This document shows positions 16,795 through 24,890 of a stretch of DNA of 39,478 nt, in pieces (the first letter of the stretch is position 1; each line of letters begins with the position of its first letter). The notes under the pieces are model-generated. The model worked only from the letters and a program-made list of their open reading frames with translations, was not told the DNA's origin and ran no database searches. A program made the position numbers and the translations under genes. This DNA comes from SAR116 cluster bacterium AG-426-B08. GTDB lineage: Bacteria > Pseudomonadota > Alphaproteobacteria > Puniceispirillales > Marisalimonadaceae. The DNA lies in assembly GCA_003213175.1 (NCBI GenBank), contig QCNN01000008.1:1-39478 (forward strand), given 5' to 3'.

Positions 16795-18027
16795 ATGCCT
16801 TTGCAGTTAATTAACTTGTTTTTAAATAAATCTTTTACCAATCTGAATTTAAAGAAATTACTTTTATTATTTTTTTTAAGCATTTTTTTTATTTTTCAAA
16901 ATTATCTTGCTGATGCTAAATATGCATCAATAATTATGAACGAAAATACAGGCAAGATATATTATCAAAAAAATGCTAGCACAATGAATTATCCTGCGTC
17001 ACTTACAAAAATAATGACGTTATATATGATTTTTGATTCACTAAAATCAAAGAAAATAACAATGAAAACTAAATTCAAGGTTTCAAAAAATGCTGCAATT
17101 AAACCTCCATCAAAACTGGGTCTTCATCCAGGTTCCACTATATCTGTCAGAAATGCAATATTAGCATTGATTACTAAATCTGCTAATGATGTTGCATCTG
17201 TTGTGGCTGAAAATCTTGGCAAAACAGAAAAGAGATTTGCAAAAAAAATGACAGCAATGGCAAAAAAAATTGGAATGAAACGTACGGTTTTCAGAAATGC
17301 GTCAGGCTTGCCTAACAAAGGCCAATTATCAACTGCTAGAGATATGGCTAAACTTGCTATACTTATAAGAAAAAATTTTCCTGAATATTTTCATTTTTTT
17401 AAGAGGAAAACTTTTACTTATAATAATATCGAATATCGTAATCATAATAATTTACTAGGGTCTTATGATGGTACAGATGGTATTAAAACTGGTTATACCA
17501 ATGCTTCAGGTTTTAATTTAGTTGCTTCAGTTGAAAGAAATGGCCAAAGAATTATAGGCGTCGTTTTTGGTGGTAAAACTGCAAGAACAAGAGATCGTCA
17601 TATGATTCATTTGCTAAATAAATATTTTCTTACCAAAGCAAATCAACCTTTAGTTCGAACAGCAAAATCTTATGAATTACCAACTAACAGACCAAAAATT
17701 ATAGTTGAAAAAAGAACTATCAGTTCCCAAAAAAATAATTTTGTTAATCAAAAGTCATCTGTCACTGAAGACTGGTTTATTCAAATAGGAGCCTTTAGTA
17801 ATAAGCTTAATGCACATAAAGCCGCAAGAAAAGCAAGAAATGCAGCGCCTGAACAACTTGGAAATCTTCCAGCTTCTCTGAGAAGAATACCTTTTGTAAC
17901 AGAAAAAAATTCAAAAAAATCTCTTTGGCGAGTTAGATTTGTTGAGCTTGCTGAAAATCAGGCAAGATCTGTTTGTGCTGAACTATGGGCGTCTGGTCTT
18001 GGCTGTATCCCTCTTCCCTCTAAATAA
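16795..18027 (+). CDS. dacA: D-alanyl-D-alanine carboxypeptidase (PBP5 type) with SPOR domain
   Basis: Low-molecular-weight penicillin-binding protein that trims the terminal D-Ala from peptidoglycan stem peptides in the periplasm. The signal peptide is long (about 1-41, hydrophobic core 20-37, ending ADA-K). Catalytic motifs are SLTK (S69-K72), SAN (129-131) and KTG (231-233). A C-terminal SPOR domain (about 325-408, beginning DWFIQIGAFSNK) replaces the amphipathic PBP5 anchor. SPOR domains bind denuded glycan at the septum, so a division role is likely. This architecture is common in Alphaproteobacteria. There is no visible Shine-Dalgarno. The gene ends 11 nt before the convergent umuC stop. 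Confidence 0.93.
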   Translation: MPLQLINLFLNKSFTNLNLKKLLLLFFLSIFFIFQNYLADAKYASIIMNENTGKIYYQKNASTMNYPASLTKIMTLYMIFDSLKSKKITMKTKFKVSKNAAIKPPSKLGLHPGSTISVRNAILALITKSANDVASVVAENLGKTEKRFAKKMTAMAKKIGMKRTVFRNASGLPNKGQLSTARDMAKLAILIRKNFPEYFHFFKRKTFTYNNIEYRNHNNLLGSYDGTDGIKTGYTNASGFNLVASVERNGQRIIGVVFGGKTARTRDRHMIHLLNKYFLTKANQPLVRTAKSYELPTNRPKIIVEKRTISSQKNNFVNQKSSVTEDWFIQIGAFSNKLNAHKAARKARNAAPEQLGNLPASLRRIPFVTEKNSKKSLWRVRFVELAENQARSVCAELWASGLGCIPLPSK

Positions 18028-18038
18028 AAAACATGTTT

Positions 18039-19358
18039 TCAATTCACTTTAGGCAATTCTTGCCAATTAGTTGTAAAAGACTTTGATTTGTAATAGTCAA
18101 GTGGACCTGATATTTTTTTATTTTTCAAATTTATTTTTATTCCTTGAGAACCATAAAAAATTGTACCTGCACCCATTCTATAATTAATATTATCTAGTAT
18201 TTTCATAAATTTATTTGATTTTTTTTGGCTAAGTAGACTTTGACTAAACAAGTTACCTTGTATAAATTTTTCTCCGGGCATTGTAGGAAATTTTAAACTT
18301 AATTCTTTATTATTTATTGTAAAATTTATTAGTGTTACACCAATTTTTTTATAATTATGTTTAACACGATATATACCTTGTAAAACTTCAAATCCTCTTT
18401 TAATCATTAAACTAGTATCATTAGTTGGCTCATCAAATATCGTTATTCCTTTATTGCTATATTGAAGATCTTTTTTTCTATATCTATTGGTATTGATAAA
18501 AACACATAATCCACTACATAATCCTTTTTGAAAACGAAGCTTTTCAGCAGCTCTGAATATGTAATTAGCTAATGCTTTTTTGAGGTTGGGTAAATCGTCA
18601 ACTGTATTTTCAAACGATCTTGATACAGTTATAGACTTTTTTACATTATCGTTCTCTAAATATAAATTAGGGTAACCTCGTAACTCGTATACTATTCTTT
18701 CTCCTACCACAGAAAGACAATTTCTTATATGACGAGGATTTGCACGTTGTAATTGTAAAGCTGTGTATATACCAACTTTTTTTAATCTGTTACCACACCC
18801 TTTAGAAATACCCCATATATCTTCAACATTAAAATCATTTAATATTTTAGTAAGTTGATCTGAAACGGTTATTTGATATATACCATTATCAGAATACTTT
18901 TTTGCTATTTTGTTAGCAAGTTTTGCTAAAGTTTTAGTTGGTCCTAATCCTATGGAAACAGGAATACCAGTCCATTGATATACCTTTTTTCTCATATTAA
19001 CCATTTTTTGATAAATAATACTATTATCAAAACCTTGTAAGTTAAGAAATGCTTCATCAATGGAATATACCTCAACATCTGGAACAAAATAATTAAATGA
19101 ATTCATAACTCGGGAAGACATATCGCCATAAAGTGTATAATTTGATGAATAAACAATTACGTTATTTTTTTTAATAATCTCCTTATATAAATGTAATGGT
19201 GCACCCATAGGTATGTTTAGAGCTTTCGCTTCATTAGATCTCGCTATAATACAACCATTATTATTCGATAAAACAACAATTGGTTTATAACTTAAACTAG
19301 GATTAAAAACTCTCTCACAAGATACATAAAAATTATTACAATCAACTAAAGCGTACAA
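18039..19358 (-). CDS. umuC: Y-family DNA polymerase V catalytic subunit
   Basis: Error-prone translesion polymerase that works with processed UmuD and the sliding clamp. Catalytic acidic residues are D6 in MYALVDCNNFY and D101/E102 in VYSIDEAFLNL. Other Y-family blocks include ARSNEAKALNIPMGAP, SSNYTLYGDMSSRVM and SIGLGPTKTLAKLANKIAKK. A clamp-binding motif, QGNLF, lies near residue 365. The C-terminal RMGAGTIFYGSQG block marks the DUF4113 tail of UmuC. The length of 439 aa is near the E. coli 422 aa. It is intact, 13 nt downstream of umuD, and presumably SOS-induced from the umuD promoter. Confidence 0.96.
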   Translation of the reverse strand: MYALVDCNNFYVSCERVFNPSLSYKPIVVLSNNNGCIIARSNEAKALNIPMGAPLHLYKEIIKKNNVIVYSSNYTLYGDMSSRVMNSFNYFVPDVEVYSIDEAFLNLQGFDNSIIYQKMVNMRKKVYQWTGIPVSIGLGPTKTLAKLANKIAKKYSDNGIYQITVSDQLTKILNDFNVEDIWGISKGCGNRLKKVGIYTALQLQRANPRHIRNCLSVVGERIVYELRGYPNLYLENDNVKKSITVSRSFENTVDDLPNLKKALANYIFRAAEKLRFQKGLCSGLCVFINTNRYRKKDLQYSNKGITIFDEPTNDTSLMIKRGFEVLQGIYRVKHNYKKIGVTLINFTINNKELSLKFPTMPGEKFIQGNLFSQSLLSQKKSNKFMKILDNINYRMGAGTIFYGSQGIKINLKNKKISGPLDYYKSKSFTTNWQELPKVN

Positions 19359-19371
19359 TTGAATAACCTAA

Positions 19372-19866
19372 TTAATAGAGAGAATGAATAGCTGTAACCA
19401 CAACTCCCCATATTTCTATACTCATGCTTTCTGTAATTTCTATGGGCTTAAAGTTTTTATTCTCTGGCATTAAAATTAATTTTCCAGAACGTTTGTACAG
19501 TCTTTTCACCGTCATCTGACCATCAACAACTGCTATAACAATTTTACCGTGTGAAGGTTTCAAACTCCTATCAACTATTAATATATCATTATCGTTGATA
19601 CCAGCATTTATCATTGAGTCTCCACTAACACGAACAAAAAAAGTGGCTGCAGGATGTTTTATTAAATAACTATTTAAATCTAAACTTTTTTCTAAATGAT
19701 CATCTGCAGGCGATGGAAAACCAGCAGATATTTTACAACTATATAACGGTAATTTAATTGATGACTGGTTATCAATAGAAGAAAATTTTAGTAATTTAAT
19801 TTCATTGTAAGGTAAGTAATGACCGTTTGAAATCAGTAATTCTTTTGTTCGTTGTATATTATTCAT
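19372..19866 (-). CDS. umuD: Pol V accessory subunit UmuD (self-cleaving S24 peptidase)
   Basis: RecA-stimulated self-cleaving partner of UmuC, 164 aa with an N-terminal arm longer than in E. coli. The cleavage site is predicted between A48 and G49 in CKISAGFPSPADD. This is Ala-Gly as in LexA, not Cys-Gly as in E. coli UmuD. The catalytic pair is Ser84 in SGDSM and Lys121 in MTVKRL. It could be taken for a LexA, but it has no helix-turn-helix domain and directly precedes umuC. Start ATG 19866 has AGGA about 10 nt upstream. A LexA box overlaps the predicted transcription start. Confidence 0.95.
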   Translation of the reverse strand: MNNIQRTKELLISNGHYLPYNEIKLLKFSSIDNQSSIKLPLYSCKISAGFPSPADDHLEKSLDLNSYLIKHPAATFFVRVSGDSMINAGINDNDILIVDRSLKPSHGKIVIAVVDGQMTVKRLYKRSGKLILMPENKNFKPIEITESMSIEIWGVVVTAIHSLY

Positions 19867-19882
19867 GTATTTAAATCCTTTT

Positions 19883-19930
19883 GTTCTTGTTTTGTTCTTT
19901 ATTTATACATAAAAAGAAGTTAAATGGAAA
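19883..19930 (-). promoter_or_regulatory. umuD promoter with LexA box GTTC-N7-GTTC
   Basis: On the + strand GTTCTTGTTTTGTTC (19883-19897) is an exact GTTC-N7-GTTC direct repeat, the established LexA box of Alphaproteobacteria. On the coding strand a -35-like TTTCCA (19930-19925) and -10 TATAAA (19907-19902) are separated by 17 bp. This places the start site near 19895, inside the box, so bound LexA would block initiation. The box ends 17 nt before the umuD ATG. The repeat and spacing are seen directly; LexA binding is inferred. Confidence 0.8.
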
Positions 19931-19968
19931 TATTTTTTAAAATTTCTATTCAATACTCAAAAGTAGAA

Positions 19969-20226
19969 TTATAATTTTTTATGCTTTTCTAATAAAGACT
20001 CTAAATCATGATTTACTTGTTCATCAAAACCAAAACGAGATGAAAAAAATGCTAATCCCATCAATCCAAAGCCAAGCAATAATGATACTATTATGCAAAT
20101 AGAAATAGCCACAATACCATTGGTACTAATATTGATAAAATCCATGTTAAACCATAGTTTCAGAGAAAAAATTATCGTTATTAATAATATTAAGAAAAAA
20201 CTAAGAATTATTATTTTTTTTTTCAT
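19969..20226 (-). CDS. Small two-helix membrane protein, unknown function
   Basis: 85-residue protein I do not recognise. It has two predicted transmembrane helices, one starting after a MKKK basic end (about 4-24) and one glycine/leucine-rich (about 36-60, with LLLGFGLMGLAFF). A short charged tail (FGFDEQVNHDLESLLEKHKKL) is likely cytoplasmic. ATG 20226 is preferred over an in-frame TTG at 20238 because it starts a classic KKK-hydrophobic N-terminus. It lies 17 nt after the M20 amidohydrolase stop on the same strand, suggesting one transcript. It is separate from the LexA-controlled umuDC. A real coding region is likely but unproven. Confidence 0.6.
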   Translation of the reverse strand: MKKKIIILSFFLILLITIIFSLKLWFNMDFINISTNGIVAISICIIVSLLLGFGLMGLAFFSSRFGFDEQVNHDLESLLEKHKKL

Positions 20227-20243
20227 ACCAAATACCAAGTATA

Positions 20244-21428
20244 TTACAAGCTAGTATGAATAGGTAATTCTTGTTTAACAAGTTCTTCCCAATACGCTAT
20301 ACCAATAGGAATAATATCATCATTAAAATCATATTTTGAATTATGAAGCATATAACCTCTTTTTCCTTTGCCAGCACCAAGCCAGGCATAACATCCTGAT
20401 TTTTTTTCTAACATATAAGCAAAGTCTTCAGCTCCCATAGACGGTGCAAGATTAGTTTTAACAAATTTTTTACCAACTACATTTTGGGCTACAATTACGG
20501 CTTTTTCACTTTCATTCAAGTGATTGACTGTAACAGGATACCCATGTATTATCTCTATTTCAGCATGACAACCGTAAGCGGCAGCAGTCATTTTACAAAT
20601 TTCTAAAAACTGTTTATGAACTGATTTTCTTACGTTTGGGTTTATAGTACGAATAGTACCAATAAATTCAGATTTTTCAGGTATAATATTAAATCCTGTT
20701 CCTGAATTAATCTGAGTAACAGAAACTACTACAGAGTCTAATGGATTTTGTTTCCTTGAAACTATTTGTTGCAATGATTGAATAGTAGCAGAAGTAGCTA
20801 AAATAGAATCTGATGACGACTGTGGAATGGCAGCATGACCACCTTTTCCTTTTATTATTACATTAAACTTATCAAAAGATGCCATTACCGAACCTTTGTG
20901 TATAGCAAATTCACCTACCTCTAAACCAGGCCAATTATGTAATCCCCAGACACTTTCCATAGAAAATTTATCAAACAATCCATCTTTAATCATAGACAAA
21001 CCACCAGCACCACCCTCTTCAGCAGGTTGAAAAATAAAATATACAGTTCCATTAAACTTTTTATGTTCAGACAAAATTCTAGCCGCACCTAGTAACATAG
21101 CTACATGACCATCATGACCACATGCATGCATTTTTCCATCATATTTTGATTTATAAGTAATTTCATTTTCTTCTTGTATAGGAAGAGCATCCATATCAGC
21201 TCTTAGCCCAATAGCACGATTACCCCCACCTTGATCTCCTTTTAACACGCCAACAACACCTGTACCTCCAAAACCTCTATGAACCTCGATACCAAAAGAT
21301 TTTAGTTTTTGACTTATAAAATCAGATGTCCATGCCTCTTCATAACCTAATTCTGGATTATTATGAAGTTGGTGTCTCCAATCAGTAACATTGCTTAATA
21401 TATTTTTTATATTTGATGATATTTTCAT
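20244..21428 (-). CDS. M20D family amidohydrolase (hippurate hydrolase/HipO-like)
   Basis: Metal-dependent amidohydrolase of the M20D group, which cleaves N-acyl amino acids, indole-3-acetyl amides or N-acetyl-diaminopimelate-type substrates. Metal-site motifs are GLRADMDALPIQE, MHACGHDGHVAMLLGAA (Cys and His ligands) and FQPAEEGGAGG (general-base Glu). A dimerisation domain follows, and AYMLEKKSGCYAWLGAG with a final MLHNSKYDFND His completes the site. The length of 394 aa is normal and there is no signal peptide, so it is cytoplasmic. The actual substrate cannot be told from sequence. It is divergent from an MFS transporter 75 bp away, which might move its substrate or product. Confidence 0.93.
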   Translation of the reverse strand: MKISSNIKNILSNVTDWRHQLHNNPELGYEEAWTSDFISQKLKSFGIEVHRGFGGTGVVGVLKGDQGGGNRAIGLRADMDALPIQEENEITYKSKYDGKMHACGHDGHVAMLLGAARILSEHKKFNGTVYFIFQPAEEGGAGGLSMIKDGLFDKFSMESVWGLHNWPGLEVGEFAIHKGSVMASFDKFNVIIKGKGGHAAIPQSSSDSILATSATIQSLQQIVSRKQNPLDSVVVSVTQINSGTGFNIIPEKSEFIGTIRTINPNVRKSVHKQFLEICKMTAAAYGCHAEIEIIHGYPVTVNHLNESEKAVIVAQNVVGKKFVKTNLAPSMGAEDFAYMLEKKSGCYAWLGAGKGKRGYMLHNSKYDFNDDIIPIGIAYWEELVKQELPIHTSL

Positions 21429-21503
21429 TGTTAAAAGTTATGTAAGAGTATACTCATTTAAATATGTTAATTTCAGCTTAATACAATAGACAAAAAATAT
21501 AAA

Positions 21504-22757
21504 ATGAAAAATCCTGAAACCACATTTCATAAGATATTATTTATTTTTATTCCATTTTCAATTGGTTATTTTTTATCATATTTGTATAGATCTACAAATG
21601 CGGTACTAGCGCCTTATTTAAACGAAGATCTTGGTATAAACGCTGAACAATTGGGCTTAATAACTTCAGTCTACTTTCTTACTTTTGCTTTGTTCCAATT
21701 ACCTCTTGGAATTTTATTAGATAAATATGGAGCAAGAAAAGTTCAAACAGTATTATTTATAATTGCTTCAATTGGGGCTACAACTTTTGCATTAGGTAAC
21801 GATGTTTTCCAATTAACGGTTGGTCGCGGTTTAATTGGATTAGGAGTTTCTGGAGCTTTGATGGGCGCTTTTAAAGCTATTTCAGTCTGGTTTCCCAAGG
21901 AAAAATTAAGTTTATTAATTGCAGTTTATTTGGGATTTGGTGCTATGGGAGCCGTTGTTGCTTCAACTCCTCTTGAGTTAGCATTAAATATTACAAGTTG
22001 GAGGGTAATTTATTTGTCTTTAGCAGTAATAACTTTATTGGTTAGTCTTTTGATCTTTTTTGTTGTTCCAGAAAAAAATATCTCTGATGAACAAGTTGAT
22101 AAAGAGGAAATTTTAAAAGTTCTAAAAGAAATATATTTAAGTTATGCCTTTTGGAGAATATGTCCAATTGCATCAATAGTAGGAGGAACTTCAATGTCCA
22201 TTCAAGGTTTATGGGCTGGTCCCTGGTTGACAGACGTTGGAGGATTTAATCAAATGGAAACAGCAAATATTTTGTTTATTTTTACAATATGCATGGCAAT
22301 AGGAATTGTCATGATGGGTATAATATCTGATTATGTCAGAAAATTTAAAATATCACCTATTGGTGTTATGGGATTTTTTATGTTTCTATTAATTATCCCT
22401 TTTGCTATAATAACATCAGGATCAATGCCAAAAGCTATTTGGCCTTGGGTAATGTTTAGTTTAACTTCGTTTTGTGGCACATTAGGTTATGCTGGACTGA
22501 GCGCACATTTTCCACTTAACTATGCTGGTAGAGTTTCAACTGCAGTTAATCTTATAACATTTTTGGTAGCATTTTTCTCACAATATGCGATTGGAAACAT
22601 TCTACAATTTTTAGACCCTGGCAAAACTTCAGGATATTCAATAGATTCTTATCAAATAGCCTTTGGGGTGTTTTTATTTTTAATTATCCTTTTATATGTA
22701 ATCTTTGTTTTGATGAGTATTTTAGAGAGAAAAAGAACTAAGGATAATATCTGTTAG
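21504..22757 (+). CDS. Major facilitator superfamily transporter
   Basis: Inner-membrane secondary transporter of 417 aa with about 12 predicted transmembrane helices. The conserved loop between helices 2 and 3 is GILLDKYGARKVQ. Helix 4 has VGRGLIGLGVSGALMGAFKAISVWFP, and a hydrophilic central loop (about 194-210, EKNISDEQVDKEE) divides the two halves. The substrate is unknown. A -10-like TACAAT is about 20 nt before the start and no Shine-Dalgarno is visible, so the leader may be very short. It is divergent from the M20 amidohydrolase. Its last 20 nt overlap the end of pdxH on the other strand. Confidence 0.92.
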   Translation: MKNPETTFHKILFIFIPFSIGYFLSYLYRSTNAVLAPYLNEDLGINAEQLGLITSVYFLTFALFQLPLGILLDKYGARKVQTVLFIIASIGATTFALGNDVFQLTVGRGLIGLGVSGALMGAFKAISVWFPKEKLSLLIAVYLGFGAMGAVVASTPLELALNITSWRVIYLSLAVITLLVSLLIFFVVPEKNISDEQVDKEEILKVLKEIYLSYAFWRICPIASIVGGTSMSIQGLWAGPWLTDVGGFNQMETANILFIFTICMAIGIVMMGIISDYVRKFKISPIGVMGFFMFLLIIPFAIITSGSMPKAIWPWVMFSLTSFCGTLGYAGLSAHFPLNYAGRVSTAVNLITFLVAFFSQYAIGNILQFLDPGKTSGYSIDSYQIAFGVFLFLIILLYVIFVLMSILERKRTKDNIC

Positions 22758-23331
22758 CCTCCCATAATTTTAATTTTTTTGATGGTTTTAGGATGAACCT
22801 ATCGTGTAATCTAAATTCACCATCTTGCCAAAATTCAAACTCAATAGGCGACAAAGCAAAGCCTCCCCAGTGATCTGGTCTTGGAATATCGTTATCAAAT
22901 TTATTTTCAAAGTCTTTTACTCTATTTATCAGGGTCTTACGACTATCAAGTGGTCTTGACTGCATAGATGCCCAAGCACCAACTCTACTACCCTTTGAAC
23001 GCTTTGAAAAATATAAGTCAGAAATTTCTTTATCAACCTTAGTAATTTGACCAACCATTCTTACTTGTCTATTTAATGATTTCCAATAAAAACAAATAGC
23101 CCCTTTACCTGTTTGAAAAATTTCATCTGATTTTCTACTTTCATAGTTTGTGTAGAAAACAAAACTACCATCAATTATATCCTTTAACAAAACTGTTCTA
23201 ACAGATGGCATGCCATCTTTAGATACAGTTGCTAGTTGCATGGCATTTGGATCTCTTAATTCTTTTTTTTTTGCTTCATCAAACCAAGTCTCGAATAGTT
23301 GAATAGGATCCAAAAGTTTATCTAATTCCAT
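22738..23331 (-). CDS. pdxH: Pyridoxamine 5'-phosphate oxidase
   Basis: FMN-dependent oxidation of pyridoxine or pyridoxamine 5'-phosphate to PLP. Characteristic segments are DPNAMQLATVSKDGMPSVRTV, FYTNYESRKSDEI (FMN phosphate contacts), AICFYWKSLNRQVRMVG, GAWASMQSRPL and the C-terminal FWQDGEFRLHDR...RYYP. ATG 23331 is chosen because AGAGGT lies about eight bases upstream; a longer reading from TTG 23352 is less likely. The product is 197 aa, a normal size. It is convergent with the MFS gene, overlapping by 20 nt, and divergent from the glycine-zipper gene. Confidence 0.96.
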   Translation of the reverse strand: MELDKLLDPIQLFETWFDEAKKKELRDPNAMQLATVSKDGMPSVRTVLLKDIIDGSFVFYTNYESRKSDEIFQTGKGAICFYWKSLNRQVRMVGQITKVDKEISDLYFSKRSKGSRVGAWASMQSRPLDSRKTLINRVKDFENKFDNDIPRPDHWGGFALSPIEFEFWQDGEFRLHDRFILKPSKKLKLWEANRYYP

Positions 23332-23412
23332 TTTAATACCTCTTATGCACAAATTTTCGCCATAATCTTTATTTATCTATTTAGATATAATTTTTATACA
23401 GGAATTTTAAAG

Positions 23413-23949
23413 ATGAAAAAAATTATTTTAGTAATTACAACTATATTAGTTTTTCCGTTTAATTTACATGGTAAAACTATCAATACTCAAATCACAGGAT
23501 TTGTTCATTCAGTAGAAGTTTTGAAAAAATTTATTACTAAACAGGTTCCGAAAAGAGAAAAAGTTTGTGAAATTAAACAGGTACCTGTGACTGAGGGCAG
23601 TCAAAAGTTTGGAGCAGATAATTTAATTGGTGCACTAATTGGTGGAGCAATTGGAAATCAACTTGGTAAAGGTGGAGGCAAACAAGGATCAACAGCAATT
23701 GGTGCACTGATCGGGTCGGAAATGGTTAGAAAAGACAAAGTTGCAAGAGCAAACAATAATTCATTTGTTGAAAAAGAAATTTGTAGGCTTCAAAGAATAG
23801 TTCATACTGAAACTATAGAACAAATTTATGGTTACAAGTTGTCAATTGAAATTGATGGAAATTTAATAACCATGCAAAGTAATAGATCTTATAATCCAGG
23901 AGATACAATTTCAATAAGAAAACAAATTTCATATTCAATTTTTCAATGA
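23413..23949 (+). CDS. Glycine-zipper protein (Rickettsia 17-kDa antigen-like)
   Basis: Predicted envelope protein of 178 aa. The N-terminal signal peptide (about 1-20) is not followed by a lipobox cysteine, so it is probably not a lipoprotein, unlike the Rickettsia 17-kDa antigen. The central region (about 70-105) has glycine-zipper repeats: LIGALIGGAIGNQLGKGGGK and AIGALIG. Cysteines flank this core at about positions 52 and 124. The C-terminal part (GYKLSIEIDGNLITM...YNPGDTISIRKQ) looks like a small beta domain seen in related proteins. The function is unknown. A consensus -10, TATAAT, lies at 23386-23391, and AGGA precedes the ATG. Confidence 0.82.
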   Translation: MKKIILVITTILVFPFNLHGKTINTQITGFVHSVEVLKKFITKQVPKREKVCEIKQVPVTEGSQKFGADNLIGALIGGAIGNQLGKGGGKQGSTAIGALIGSEMVRKDKVARANNNSFVEKEICRLQRIVHTETIEQIYGYKLSIEIDGNLITMQSNRSYNPGDTISIRKQISYSIFQ

Positions 23950-23974
23950 AACTTAAATACAACAAACTTTTCTA

Positions 23975-24008
23975 AGATAATTTTAACTATTAAAATGTTG
24001 AATTATCT
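23975..24008 (+). promoter_or_regulatory. Hairpin between the glycine-zipper gene and fabI
   Basis: AGATAATTTTAAC (23975-23987) pairs with GTTGAATTATCT (23997-24008): twelve pairs including one G-T, one bulged T, and a nine-base loop. It begins 25 nt after the upstream stop and about 50 nt before the fabI ATG. No T-run follows, so it is not a standard terminator. It may lie at the fabI promoter/leader (TATAAA follows at 24011-24016) or stabilise the upstream message 3' end. Confidence 0.4.
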
Positions 24009-24058
24009 ATTATAAAAAAAATATTGTTTTAATTATTAAAAGAAAAGAGATAATTGAT

Positions 24059-24874
24059 ATGTCTGGTCTAATGGATAAAAAATGCGGTTTAGTAATGGGT
24101 GTTGCTAATGATAAATCAATTGCTTGGGGTATAGCCAAAGCAATTGCTGATCAAGGAGGTAAAATTGCTTTTACTTACCAAGGTGAGGCTCTAAAAAAAA
24201 GGGTTACCCCATTAGCTAATTCAATTAACTCAGATATCATATTAGAATGTGATGTTTTAAATGATAAGGATATTGATAATACATTTGAAAAATTAAGTAA
24301 AAAATGGCCTAGAATTGATTTTTTAGTTCATGCAATTGCATTTTCCGATAAAGAAGAATTAAAAGGAAGTTATATTGATACATCCAGAAGTAATTTTAAA
24401 AAAACTATGGATGTTTCAGTATATTCATTTACAGCAATTGCTCAAAGGGCAGCTTCAATGATGAACGCTGGTGGTTCAATGCTTACTCTAACCTATTATG
24501 GTTCTGAAAAAGTTATGCCTCATTATAATGTAATGGGATTAGCAAAATCAGCCCTTGAGTCTTCTGTTAGATACCTAGCAGCAGATTTAGGAGAAAATAA
24601 TATAAGAGTTAACAGCTTATCTGCTGGACCTATTAAAACTCTAGCTGCAAGTGGTATAGGTGACTTTAGATATATTCTAAAATGGAACGAATTTAATTCT
24701 CCACTTAGAAGAAATGTTACATTAGATGATGTTGGTGGAAGTGCAGTTTATCTACTTTCAAATTTATCAAGTGGCGTTTCAGGTGAAAATCATCATGTTG
24801 ATTGTGGATACCATGTTGTAGGAATGAAAGCAATTGACGCTCCAGATATGAGTCCTGAAAAAATTAATAAATAA
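24059..24874 (+). CDS. fabI: Enoyl-[acyl-carrier-protein] reductase (NADH), FabI type
   Basis: Catalyses the last reduction in each fatty acid elongation cycle. It is an SDR-fold protein with the FabI-type cofactor loop GVANDKSIAWGIAKAI in place of TGxxxGIG. Catalytic Tyr and Lys are Y156 and K163 in HYNVMGLAKSALESSVRYLA, the same numbers as in E. coli FabI. SAGPIKTLAASGIGDF forms the substrate loop. The length is 271 aa. It is 16 nt ahead of aroC. fabI close to aroC and pdxH is a recurrent alphaproteobacterial arrangement. It is functionally linked to accB/accC elsewhere in the window. Confidence 0.97.
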   Translation: MSGLMDKKCGLVMGVANDKSIAWGIAKAIADQGGKIAFTYQGEALKKRVTPLANSINSDIILECDVLNDKDIDNTFEKLSKKWPRIDFLVHAIAFSDKEELKGSYIDTSRSNFKKTMDVSVYSFTAIAQRAASMMNAGGSMLTLTYYGSEKVMPHYNVMGLAKSALESSVRYLAADLGENNIRVNSLSAGPIKTLAASGIGDFRYILKWNEFNSPLRRNVTLDDVGGSAVYLLSNLSSGVSGENHHVDCGYHVVGMKAIDAPDMSPEKINK

Positions 24875-24890
24875 TTAAAGGAATAAATTA

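Noticed and set aside
19372-19866. LexA repressor
   Set aside because: It has the S24 peptidase part only, no helix-turn-helix DNA-binding domain, and is directly followed by umuC, so UmuD is the better call.
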